From assembly GCF_002744735.1 (NCBI RefSeq), contig NZ_KZ319339.1:124001-188000 (forward strand): a stretch of 64,000 nucleotides of DNA, in the 5' to 3' direction. The position numbers and the translations under genes are program-made. Positions 25,526 to 33,513 of the stretch are shown here, in pieces. The stretch comes from Marinobacter guineae. Lineage in GTDB: Bacteria; Pseudomonadota; Gammaproteobacteria; Pseudomonadales; Oleiphilaceae. The notes under the pieces were generated by a model. The model made no database searches. It was not told where the DNA came from and saw only the letters and a list, made by a program, of their open reading frames with translations. The stretch's first letter is position 1, and each line of letters starts with the position of its first letter.

Positions 25526-26833
25526 ATGTCGATATCATCAGAAAAGCAAATGCCCGAAGCGGTAGCAGCCTGGCGCGATCCGGAAATGGACTCGGTCAAA
25601 GGAACCGAGACCCCGAAGGATCCGAATAAAGGCTACATAGCCCTCCTTGGCTGGAGCGTCAATGCAATCAAGGCTGCACAGAAGTTCGACCGCCGCTATA
25701 TCGTTGTGGCTCCGGAATGGGCTACGGATTTCTGTACCGCAAACAACATACCCTTCATCCCGTGGGATTTTATCCGTCTGAATGACAGGTCCCTGGAGAT
25801 TGCCGAAACGTTGAAGGCGGAAGGCGTTGATGTCGCCATCCCGTTGTTCGAGGAAACCGTTGAGTGGTCTGGTGCCATCAACTCTGTCCTGCTCGACAGC
25901 CCTCGTATGTACGGGCAGTCGATTCTGTTTCGTGACAAGGCTCTGATGAAGCGCAGGGCGCAGCTTGGCGGTATTCGTGTCGGGATCTTCGAGGAAGCGC
26001 ACGAGAAAGAAGACATCGTCCGCTTCATGAAGCGCGTTAACCAGACATTGCTCAAGCTTGATGGTGACCCTGACGATCCGATTCACGTCAAGGCATTCGA
26101 CAAGGCCGGCTGCCTGGGCCACCGAATGATCCGCACGGTAGAGGAAATCGACCAGATTCCGGCCGAAGAATATCCATTGCTGATGGAAAGCCACCTGAGT
26201 GGTTGGGAATTTGCTGTTGAAGCCTGGATCCACGATGGCAAAATCAAGTTCCTCAATATTTCAGAGTATGTAACTCTGGGCTACTCGGTGTTCGTACCCG
26301 CTACCGAGCAACTCGAGAGCTGGCGAAACGCGATCACCAAGCAGATCGAGTTACTGATCAAGACGTTTGATATCAAGTTCGGCCTGATTCATCCCGAGTA
26401 CTTCGTCACTGCAGACGGTGAAATGTACTTTGGTGAGGTTGCCTACCGCCCGCCCGGGTTCAAGGCTTTCGAGCTCATCGAGATGGCCTATGGCTTCAAC
26501 GCCTATCAGGCATCGATGTTGGTATTCGACCCCAAGAGCACAAAAGAGGAAGTGGATAACTTTTTCCCCCGCGAAGTGGTCGATGCGAAAGGCTACGCAG
26601 GTTGCTTCGGCGTGTATCCACGCCGTCGTGTGGTCAGCAAACTGCAAATGCCCAAAGAAACGATTGAGCATCCCTATTTCGTGTCCCACGAATTGCATGA
26701 GCCGACTGAAGAGACCGTTCCTGACCGGTCAGCCTTCGGCACTCATTGGGGCCTGGTCTTCTTCTTTGGTGACGACCCCATCAGGATGCGGGATCTGCTG
26801 AAAGCCCAGGAGGACCTGGACTTTTATGTCTAG
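25526..26833 (+). CDS. ATP-grasp domain ligase
   Basis: Cytoplasmic 435-residue enzyme of the ATP-grasp superfamily, which joins a carboxylate to an amine or thiol through an acyl-phosphate. The ATG at 25526 has AAGGAGAA upstream. Order: a Rossmann-like preATP domain (about 28-120: YIALLGWSVNAIKAAQKF), a nucleotide-binding segment (IHVKAFDKAGCLGHRMI), the LLMESHLSGWEFAVEAW strand-loop, and the metal-binding EVAYRPPG with Glu304. The C-terminal 100 residues (YAGCFGVYPRRR and beyond) are an added domain of unknown role. The substrate cannot be read from sequence. The only nearby candidate partner is the divergent papain-like protein. Alternatives include amino-acid ligase or carboxylase-like roles. 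Confidence 0.8.
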   Translation: MSISSEKQMPEAVAAWRDPEMDSVKGTETPKDPNKGYIALLGWSVNAIKAAQKFDRRYIVVAPEWATDFCTANNIPFIPWDFIRLNDRSLEIAETLKAEGVDVAIPLFEETVEWSGAINSVLLDSPRMYGQSILFRDKALMKRRAQLGGIRVGIFEEAHEKEDIVRFMKRVNQTLLKLDGDPDDPIHVKAFDKAGCLGHRMIRTVEEIDQIPAEEYPLLMESHLSGWEFAVEAWIHDGKIKFLNISEYVTLGYSVFVPATEQLESWRNAITKQIELLIKTFDIKFGLIHPEYFVTADGEMYFGEVAYRPPGFKAFELIEMAYGFNAYQASMLVFDPKSTKEEVDNFFPREVVDAKGYAGCFGVYPRRRVVSKLQMPKETIEHPYFVSHELHEPTEETVPDRSAFGTHWGLVFFFGDDPIRMRDLLKAQEDLDFYV

Positions 26834-26865
26834 AAGCCCCCTTATTCAGTAGTAGCAAACGCGAC

Positions 26866-26904
26866 GTCCATGGTTCTGGTAAGAGGGACTTCAGAATCAT
26901 GGAC
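26866..26904. terminator. Hairpin between convergent genes
   Basis: Thirteen-base arms (GTCCATGGTTCTG and its complement at 26892-26904, one G-U pair) with a 13-nt loop, between the ATP-grasp gene and mvaA. There is no clear T tract, so it may be a weak or Rho-assisted terminator. Confidence 0.4.
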
Positions 26905-26935
26905 GGTCTTGGCCCGGTCGGGAAAAGAGCAAAAA

Positions 26936-28210
26936 TTATCCCCTCCGCATGGATTTTAATATCTCTTCAGCGATATCCACCCGAACCTTGCCACGATTGA
27001 CCAGTTCCTTTGCTACTGATTCGACTTCGACGCCGATTGCACCTGCCATTACGGCAATATTTTTAGCATGCAATGCCATGTGACCCTTCTGGATTCCGGT
27101 GGTTGCCAGAGCTTTAAGAGCAGAAAAATTCTGTGCAAGTCCGACAGCGGCAAATGTACGCGCCAGATGCTCTGCTGAGTCGATACCCATGATGTCCAGT
27201 GAGATCCGCGCGGTAGGATGAGATTTGGTCGCACCGCCAACTAACCCTACGGCCATCGGCATTTCAATCATGCCGGTAAGGTTGCCATTACGGTCGGTTT
27301 CCCAATGGGTCAATGAGCGATATCTTCCAGTTTGTGCCGCATAAGCATGGGCACCGGCCTCTACTGCTCGGGTATCATTACCCGTCGCCAGCACTACGGC
27401 ACTCACACCGTTCATTATGCCTTTATTGTGCGTGGCAGCCCGGTATGGGTCGACGTCGGCAAAGTTGTAAGCCGCAAGAATGCCATCACGCACCGCTTCG
27501 CCCCCGATTGCATCCAGTGTCCAGGTCGCTCTGGCTCTGGCAAGCCTCCGGTCAGCGAGATTGGACAGAATTCGCAGATAGGTCCGGCCGCCTGTCCATT
27601 GGGCAATCATCGGCGCAACGGCTTCCGCCATGGTGTTTACGGCATTGGCGCCCATTGCATCACGGGTGTCAACGATCAGATGTGTGATGACCATTGGGGC
27701 CGCGTGTCTGTCTTCCAGCACTCTTACTTCAATGTCGCGGAACCCGCCACCGTGTTTGAGAAGCACCGGATCTGTCTCATCACATACTTCTTTGATATCG
27801 CTTTTGTTCTCTAATATCTGCAGGCGTGCGAATTCTGGATTGGGGACGTCTATCAGTTGAACCTGAGCGATCATCAGTGAGCCAGACATGGAGGTGATAA
27901 AGCCGCCAGAGTCTCGACATTGCCGTGCAGCATTGCATACAGCAGCCACTACGGAGGACTCCTCCGTCGCCATGGGAATCAGCATTTCACGCTCATCCAC
28001 AATCATGTTGGTAGCAACGCCAAGGGGGATATTCATAGTGCCAATGGCGTTTTCGATCATGGAGTCAGCTATTCCGGCTTCCAGGTTTCCGGTGTTGGCC
28101 AGATGGTCTGCTGCTTCCCTACCCAGGCCTGCAATTTCAATTACCTTGTCCCGGCGCTCACTCATCGACAGGTTGTGAAAGCCGGAAATACGCGAACTTT
28201 GGATGTGCAT
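26936..28210 (-). CDS. mvaA: Hydroxymethylglutaryl-CoA reductase, degradative (class II)
   Basis: Converts mevalonate, CoA and 2 NAD+ to HMG-CoA, the first step of mevalonate catabolism. The 424-residue length matches the class II Pseudomonas mevalonii enzyme. Catalytic segments are present: the Glu in ENAIGTMNIPLGVATNMIVD, the Asp/Asn region DAMGANAVNTMAEAVAP, and the catalytic His near the C terminus in KGHMALHAKNIAVMAG. GGAG lies 9 nt before the ATG. It is the last gene of a minus-strand run dctP-dctQ-dctM-mvaA (24 bp after dctM), so uptake and oxidation of the same compound are implied. The usual next enzyme, HMG-CoA lyase, is not in the window. Confidence 0.92.
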   Translation of the reverse strand: MHIQSSRISGFHNLSMSERRDKVIEIAGLGREAADHLANTGNLEAGIADSMIENAIGTMNIPLGVATNMIVDEREMLIPMATEESSVVAAVCNAARQCRDSGGFITSMSGSLMIAQVQLIDVPNPEFARLQILENKSDIKEVCDETDPVLLKHGGGFRDIEVRVLEDRHAAPMVITHLIVDTRDAMGANAVNTMAEAVAPMIAQWTGGRTYLRILSNLADRRLARARATWTLDAIGGEAVRDGILAAYNFADVDPYRAATHNKGIMNGVSAVVLATGNDTRAVEAGAHAYAAQTGRYRSLTHWETDRNGNLTGMIEMPMAVGLVGGATKSHPTARISLDIMGIDSAEHLARTFAAVGLAQNFSALKALATTGIQKGHMALHAKNIAVMAGAIGVEVESVAKELVNRGKVRVDIAEEILKSMRRG

Positions 28211-28234
28211 GGAATCAATCTCCGTAACGAAAAA

Positions 28235-29557
28235 TCAGGATACAAGGCGCTGGGACAGCTGGTTGGGTAACCATGTCACCAGATCCGGGAATAACATGAA
28301 CAGCAGCAAGGCCAGCAACTGCAGCACCAGGAATGGAACAATGGCTCGATAGACGGTTTCCATACCGATTCCCGGTGGCAATACACCCTTGATGTAAAAC
28401 AGCGTGTAACCAAACGGCGGTGTGATATAGGCCATTTGTGCTGTGATCAGGAACAGCACACCAAACCAAATAGGATCAAAATCAAACGCGTTGATAATGG
28501 GAATAAAGACCGGTACACACAGCAGGATGATGCCAATTTCATCCAGAAATAGACCGAGCAACACCAGGATGCCCATCATCGCCAGTAGCACCATCCAGCG
28601 ATTCAACTCCAGATCCTGGATGAACATCAGAAGTGAATCTGCCCCGCCGGTGCCGGTAAAGATTGAAACGAAAATCTTTGCACCGATCGTTATCCACATG
28701 ATCATCGTGGTCACCCGCAGGGTATCCATAGCGGCATCCCTGAGATTGACTACTGTAAGCGTGCTCTGGAGGGCTGCTGATACCATCGCACCGACGACCC
28801 CAACCGCAGCTGCCTCGGTCGGCGTGGCAATCCCGGCGTAAATACTGCCCAACACGCTGAACACGATCAGCGTTGGCAGCACCAGAGATTTCAGCGACCC
28901 GAACATTGCCAGCCAACTGATATCAGTTTGCTCCGGAGCCGGCGCAACACTTGGTTTTAACATGGTCTTAATAACCACGTAGGAAATGTACAGGCCCGCC
29001 AGAACCATACCCGGGACAATACCCGCAGCAAACATCTTGCCCACCGAGACCTGAGCGGTGGCGGCATAAACAATGGTGATAATTGAAGGCGGAATCAGAA
29101 TGCCTAGCGTCCCACCTGCACAGATGGTTCCGAGCGCCAGCTTTTCGTCGTAGCCTCGACGAAGCATGGATGGCAGCGCCAGGATGCCCATGGCGGCCAC
29201 AGCCGCTCCAACTATGCCGGTCATGGCCGCCATCACTGTGCAGATCGCGATGGTGCCAACGGCCAGACCACCAGGTATCTGCCTGAACCAAAGCTCCATG
29301 GCCTTATACAACGCCTCAATAATGCCTGATCGCTGAAGGACGCTGGCCATCAGGACATACAGCGGGATGGCCAACAATACATCGGATGTCATCACGTCGT
29401 AGGTCTGAAGCACCGTCAGTACCAGTGCATCTGTTCCCCACAACAAGATAGTGAACACCACCGCCAGGGACATCAGAACAAAGGCGAGGGGCATCCCGCT
29501 CAGTAACAGAAGCAACAGGGAAATGAACATTGCAGAAAGTACCAGGGTAGAGCTCAT
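28235..29557 (-). CDS. dctM: TRAP transporter large permease
   Basis: DctM-type large membrane subunit (440 residues, about 12 hydrophobic segments) of a Na+-driven TRAP transporter. Typical segments include GMPLAFVLMSLAVVF, AIPLYVLMASVLQRSG, a GAAVAAMGILALPSMLRRGY block and a C-terminal TPPFGYTLFYIKGV. The start overlaps the dctQ stop by 4 nt (ATGA), so the two are translationally coupled. Mevalonate is the likely substrate, because the next gene is a degradative HMG-CoA reductase (inference; mevalonate-binding TRAP systems are known). Confidence 0.93.
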   Translation of the reverse strand: MSSTLVLSAMFISLLLLLLSGMPLAFVLMSLAVVFTILLWGTDALVLTVLQTYDVMTSDVLLAIPLYVLMASVLQRSGIIEALYKAMELWFRQIPGGLAVGTIAICTVMAAMTGIVGAAVAAMGILALPSMLRRGYDEKLALGTICAGGTLGILIPPSIITIVYAATAQVSVGKMFAAGIVPGMVLAGLYISYVVIKTMLKPSVAPAPEQTDISWLAMFGSLKSLVLPTLIVFSVLGSIYAGIATPTEAAAVGVVGAMVSAALQSTLTVVNLRDAAMDTLRVTTMIMWITIGAKIFVSIFTGTGGADSLLMFIQDLELNRWMVLLAMMGILVLLGLFLDEIGIILLCVPVFIPIINAFDFDPIWFGVLFLITAQMAYITPPFGYTLFYIKGVLPPGIGMETVYRAIVPFLVLQLLALLLFMLFPDLVTWLPNQLSQRLVS

Positions 29558-30081
29558 GTCCTGACCTCCCCTTCGACTTCAGCGCGCTGGCCGATGCGAC
29601 GGATCGAAAGGAGCGTTTCGGCAATCGTTTGCAGTAATAAGAGACTGAAAGCCACCGGTATGAGGGTTTTTACCGGCCAGATGGCGGGGTTCCAGGACGA
29701 GAAGGACGTCTCGCCGGAGTCAATTGAATTCAATGCAACCGGAATACTCTGGTAAATGAGAACACAGCAGATCAGTCCGATAACCGGATAAATGCAGGTA
29801 TCTACTATCGCCGCCATACGGGGCGATAGTTTGCTGTGGAGAATGTCGACATTGACGTGGCCCGCAGTATGCAGAATATAGGGCCCCGCCAACATGAAAT
29901 ACGGCCCCAGTAAGAGTGTCGACAACTCAAGCGCCCACACAGTGGGGGCATCAAAGAAATAGCGGGCAACGACTTCGTAAGAGATGGCGGCAACCATAAC
30001 GAAGACCAGTAGCGAGGCCAGAATAGCGAGCCATCGGTTGATCTCGGTAATGGCGTTGCAATAACCGTTAACGATAGACAT
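29554..30081 (-). CDS. dctQ: TRAP transporter small permease
   Basis: DctQ-type subunit of 175 residues with four hydrophobic segments, for example LAILASLLVFVMVAAISYEVVA near the start with the family ARYFFDAPTVWALE, and a last segment VAFSLLLLQTIAETLLSI. It pairs with DctM to form the permease. It overlaps dctM by 4 nt. A strong hairpin separates it from dctP, a feature known in several TRAP operons to keep permease levels below those of the binding protein. Confidence 0.92.
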   Translation of the reverse strand: MSIVNGYCNAITEINRWLAILASLLVFVMVAAISYEVVARYFFDAPTVWALELSTLLLGPYFMLAGPYILHTAGHVNVDILHSKLSPRMAAIVDTCIYPVIGLICCVLIYQSIPVALNSIDSGETSFSSWNPAIWPVKTLIPVAFSLLLLQTIAETLLSIRRIGQRAEVEGEVRT

Positions 30082-30100
30082 ACATGACCCTCAAACCGGG

Positions 30101-30126
30101 AGCCAGCCCCTGAAACCGGGCTGGCT
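30101..30126 (-). promoter_or_regulatory. Intercistronic hairpin between dctP and dctQ
   Basis: Perfect 9-bp arms AGCCAGCCC and GGGCTGGCT with an 8-nt loop lie in the 65-bp gap between dctP and dctQ. This is likely a partial terminator or mRNA-stabilising structure that raises dctP expression relative to dctQM. Confidence 0.65.
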
Positions 30127-30146
30127 TTGAGTTACAACCTGCTGCG

Positions 30147-31202
30147 TTACTCCAGCAGTCCCAGTTCCCTCATGAAGTCCACCTGGCTTTGCAATACCTT
30201 GTTGGCGAGTTCGTCGTCACCTGCCGCTTCCTTCCAGGCCTCCATGGCAATCGGACGTCCCTCAGTAACAATGGAAGGATCGAGGTGGATTATTTCGGCG
30301 CCCTGCTCTTCGAACTTCTTAAGAGCAACAGCATCCTGAGCCAGAATGTGCTGACGAAGAGAAGACGAAATTTCTCGGGCAGCCGTTGCCAGAGCCGCTT
30401 TGTAGGAATCGGGCAGCTTGTCATAAGCGCGCTGGTTTGCCACATAGCTAGTGGCTGTGGTCGGCTGATGGAAGCCGGGGACGATGACGAATTTTGCCAC
30501 TTCCCCAAGCCCTGCTTCCAGGTTTGCAGTTAGGTCGCCCCGGTCGGCAAGGTCGATAACGCCTTTCTCCAGTGCCTGGTATACCTCAGCTGTCGGGAGT
30601 GGCGTCGTGGAGACCCCGAACTTGCTCATGACGGTACTGGCGAGTCCAACGAACCGCCCTTTCTTGCCTTCAACGTCCCCAAGCTTGTTGATCGGGAACT
30701 TGGCGTGAATAGGTTCCTGACCGTAGACGGTGGGAGCAATGTAGAAGAGTCCTGCTTTAGCGTAGGCTTCGCGCGCATATTCCAGCCCTCCTTTTTCGTA
30801 AAACCAGGCTTCGTATTGATCAGACTCAGGAAAGCCAAACGGAACAGTACTGGTAAACGCGAACGCCGGAACAGAGCCAGCTTCGTAGCCATCGAATGTT
30901 TTCATCATTTCAAAGGCGCCACCACGAACCGCTTCAAATGCCTGGGCCGAAGGAACCAGTTGTCCGCCACCAAAGAGTCGGATAGAAAACTTGCCATCGG
31001 TAAGTTCAGACACCCGCTCAACAAACTTCTTTTCGAACTCATAGGGAGTTGTTCCTGCATCCCAGAGTGCTTGCATACGCCAACTGACAGACGGTGATTC
31101 GGCCGCTGTGGCCAGTCCGGAGGATAGCAGCACAGCACTGAGGAAACCGGTAAAGGTACGACGGATTCCCGTCGAAGCTCTCTGGCTGATTAATTCTTTC
31201 AT
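30147..31202 (-). CDS. dctP: TRAP transporter substrate-binding protein
   Basis: Periplasmic binding protein (351 residues) of the DctP family. The ATG at 31202 is preferred over 31214 because GGAG lies 6 nt upstream. A signal peptide covers about residues 1-35 (RTFTGFLSAVLLSSGLATAA). The mature part shows the family pattern: FEKKFVERVSELTDGKFSIRLF, AFEAVRGGAFEM and the ligand region KGRFVGLASTVMSKFGV with the conserved Arg, then EVYQALEKGVIDLAD. First gene of the dctP-Q-M-mvaA operon and divergent from the MocR regulator across about 216 bp. Mevalonate is the probable ligand, from context. Confidence 0.9.
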   Translation of the reverse strand: MKELISQRASTGIRRTFTGFLSAVLLSSGLATAAESPSVSWRMQALWDAGTTPYEFEKKFVERVSELTDGKFSIRLFGGGQLVPSAQAFEAVRGGAFEMMKTFDGYEAGSVPAFAFTSTVPFGFPESDQYEAWFYEKGGLEYAREAYAKAGLFYIAPTVYGQEPIHAKFPINKLGDVEGKKGRFVGLASTVMSKFGVSTTPLPTAEVYQALEKGVIDLADRGDLTANLEAGLGEVAKFVIVPGFHQPTTATSYVANQRAYDKLPDSYKAALATAAREISSSLRQHILAQDAVALKKFEEQGAEIIHLDPSIVTEGRPIAMEAWKEAAGDDELANKVLQSQVDFMRELGLLE

Positions 31203-31368
31203 TTTGTTCTCCATCTAACTGGTGGCGAATTCGCCAACGGTTACCGTCAGGAATACGCTCTGTTGTTTTTGTTAGCACCGCCAGGCCGACAACTGATTGA
31301 CCAAGAAAACGGCATGCCTGTACAAATTAAGACAGTGGCTTAGAATGGACAAGTGACAGTTACAACAT

Positions 31369-31405
31369 CTGTACCACGGACTGTACCAGTCCAACTGCTG
31401 GTACA
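31369..31405. promoter_or_regulatory. Direct plus inverted repeats, probable MocR operator
   Basis: CTGTACCA occurs at 31369-31376 and 31381-31388, followed by the inverted TGGTACA at 31399-31405; a weaker CTGTACAA lies at 31319-31326. Two direct repeats plus an inverted one are the known layout of MocR-type (GabR/PdxR) operators. It sits between dctP and the mocR-like gene, immediately before the latter's start. Confidence 0.6.
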
Positions 31406-31418
31406 ATTTGGAGTTGAT

Positions 31419-32801
31419 ATGGCAGGGTACATCGCTCGTGCACAACAAATTGCTGACACCCTGATTCAGCAAATCGAATCCGGACGGCTGGCCCCTGGTA
31501 CGAGGCTACCCTCTATCAGGGTGGCGGCCGAAGGCCACGGTGTCTCGAAAAACACAGTTACAGATGCCTATGACAGATTGGTAGCGACCGGGTTTATCAG
31601 CCCCAGGCGCGGTTCCGGATTTTACGTTCAATCTGCAAACCCGTCCCAGCCGGCGCCAGCTTCCGAGCATGTCACCGAAGCTGTCGACCTGGTGTCCCTT
31701 TTAAGGGAACAGTTGAATCAACATTATGAGGTTCGGGCCGGAGATGGCCGTTTACCTGCGAGCTGGATGGAGAGTTCAGAGATTGGTCGCTATCTGAAAC
31801 GCACATCAAATGTATCGGACTACGCCGATGATTTTGAGTATGGCCGCCCTCAGGGTCTTCAGGCGCTGCGAGAAGATGTCGCTCGCGCTCTCGCCGAGCG
31901 CGCGATAAATGCTACCCCAGACCAGGTGCTAATGACGTTTGGCGCCAACCACGCTCTCGACTTGATCGTTCGCCATTTCGTTGACGCCAACGACGTCGTG
32001 CTGGTTGAAACCCCGGGTTATTACCCGATGTTCGGTAAGCTGAAGCTTCAGAAGGCTCGAGTTGTCGGTGTGAATCGGGAAACAGACGGACCAGACCTGG
32101 ACATGCTTGAGGAAAAGATCCGTCAGTGGCGCCCAAAACTGCTTTTTGTCCAGCCAATGGCACATAACCCGACCGGAACGTCTATGTCGTTGCAAAAGAT
32201 GCATCGGCTGCTCACCATTGCAGAGAAGCATGACCTGGTAGTTATTGAAGACGATCCATTTGCGGACATCCTGCCTAAATCCACACCTCACCTTGCCTCC
32301 CTGGATGCCCTCAACCGGGTGATTTATGTGGGCACATTTTCGAAAACCTTGTCAGCCAGTCTTCGGTGTGGGTATATCGCCGCCAGCCCTGATTTGATTG
32401 ACTCCCTTACGGACATAAAGATGCTGACGGTGGTCAGTAGTTCTGGCATAACAGAACGAATCGTGCATGAAATGATTGTTCGTGGGCGTTATCGGCGACA
32501 TCTGAAACGTCTACGAGACCGAGTCGCCAATGCCAGTATTGACGCAGTATCTGCCCTGGGAAGCCTTGGGGTGAACAGCATCGAAAGCCCGACTGACGGC
32601 TACTATCTCTGGTGCCCGCTGCCAGCAGGGATTGACGGTATGGAATTAGCCCACCAAGCGGCTAAGCAGGGTATTTTCCTGGCGCCCAGCAACCTGTTCC
32701 ATTTATCCGAAAACGGCGGCTCCAGCGCATTGAGAGTCAATATTGCACATGCTAATAACCACAAGTTCCTCAGTTTCATGAGAGGCGCGTTGGCTTCATG
32801 A
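31419..32801 (+). CDS. MocR-type GntR/aminotransferase-like regulator
   Basis: Fusion regulator of 460 residues. A GntR winged helix (about 1-70: RLAPGTRLPSIRVAAEGHGV, then SKNTVTDAYDRLVATGFI) precedes a PLP-dependent aminotransferase-fold domain (about 110-450) with MTFGANHALDLIVRHF, ETPGYYPMF, PMAHNPTGTSM, IEDDPFADI and a PLP-Lys region YVGTFSKTLSASLRCGY. The ATG at 31419 has GGAG 5 nt upstream; an earlier GTG at 31353 is open but would place the repeats inside the gene. It is divergent from the TRAP/mvaA operon, so it probably senses the transported compound or a product and controls that operon (inference). Confidence 0.88.
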   Translation: MAGYIARAQQIADTLIQQIESGRLAPGTRLPSIRVAAEGHGVSKNTVTDAYDRLVATGFISPRRGSGFYVQSANPSQPAPASEHVTEAVDLVSLLREQLNQHYEVRAGDGRLPASWMESSEIGRYLKRTSNVSDYADDFEYGRPQGLQALREDVARALAERAINATPDQVLMTFGANHALDLIVRHFVDANDVVLVETPGYYPMFGKLKLQKARVVGVNRETDGPDLDMLEEKIRQWRPKLLFVQPMAHNPTGTSMSLQKMHRLLTIAEKHDLVVIEDDPFADILPKSTPHLASLDALNRVIYVGTFSKTLSASLRCGYIAASPDLIDSLTDIKMLTVVSSSGITERIVHEMIVRGRYRRHLKRLRDRVANASIDAVSALGSLGVNSIESPTDGYYLWCPLPAGIDGMELAHQAAKQGIFLAPSNLFHLSENGGSSALRVNIAHANNHKFLSFMRGALAS

Positions 32802-33076
32802 AATGAGATAAAGCTTCGAAAGCAGGTATAAATTTCATAGTTTTTAATGCCTTGCACGGAACCCTTCATAAGCATCCTCAACAACCCTTGAATTTACAGA
32901 AATCTATCTTTCCCGTGACAAGGCACTAAATTGCCTAAACATACATTTTCATCCCATATTTCCTACAATAGCCACGCGTCTTGGTCTAAGTTTATTAACG
33001 AGGTGGCAGTATTTGGTCAAGACCATTGGCAGTAATCTCGAACGATAAATTGATGATCGAACGAAAGGAAGCCGAT

Positions 33077-33427
33077 ATGAAACGGATAATCGTATCAACT
33101 GCGCTTGCAAGCTGCCTCGGCCTCGGCTCTGTAACGGCGCTGGCAGAATCCCATGGAAAAAGCACCATGCAACTGGCTGAAGAAAAACAGTGTATGGCTT
33201 GCCACACCACCAGTGACGAGCTACCCCGGTCGCCCTCTTTTCAGAGCATCGCCCAGAAATATACCAAGGACGATGCAGACAAGCTGGTTCAGGTTGTTAT
33301 GAAAGGTGGCGAAGCACACTGGGGTTCCGCAAAGATGCCCGAAATGGATGCTCGTGCTGAAGTCAGCGAGAAGGAGGCAAGAAAGCTGGTGAACTGGATC
33401 CTGGATATGCGTTCAGAAAAAATGTGA
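33077..33427 (+). CDS. Small periplasmic cytochrome c (c551-like)
   Basis: Electron carrier of 116 residues. The ATG at 33077 has AAGGAAG upstream and gives a signal peptide (MKRIIVSTALASCLGLGSVT, cut near ALA-ESH). One haem site CMACH lies near residue 40, and the sixth ligand Met is probably in SAKMPEM near 87. The mature domain is that of class I c551/c552. It lies at the distal edge of the sulfur-oxidation cluster, convergent with the metallo-beta-lactamase gene, and could take electrons from SoxXA or SoxCD (inference). The stretch 32802-33076 before it holds only its promoter. Confidence 0.88.
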   Translation: MKRIIVSTALASCLGLGSVTALAESHGKSTMQLAEEKQCMACHTTSDELPRSPSFQSIAQKYTKDDADKLVQVVMKGGEAHWGSAKMPEMDARAEVSEKEARKLVNWILDMRSEKM

Positions 33428-33452
33428 ATATTCGGGAGCTGGGAAACTGAAC

Positions 33453-33484
33453 CAGGCCGGTGGCAAATGAATTGCCCCGGCCTG
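33453..33484 (+). terminator. Probable bidirectional terminator
   Basis: CAGGCCGG pairs with CCGGCCTG, extended by GGCAA/TTGCC around a 5-nt loop with a single bulged T. It is followed by TATTT on the plus strand. It sits between convergent cytochrome and MBL-fold genes. Confidence 0.7.
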
Positions 33485-33513
33485 TATTTCCGCTCAAAAG
33501 ATTCGATTGAAAA

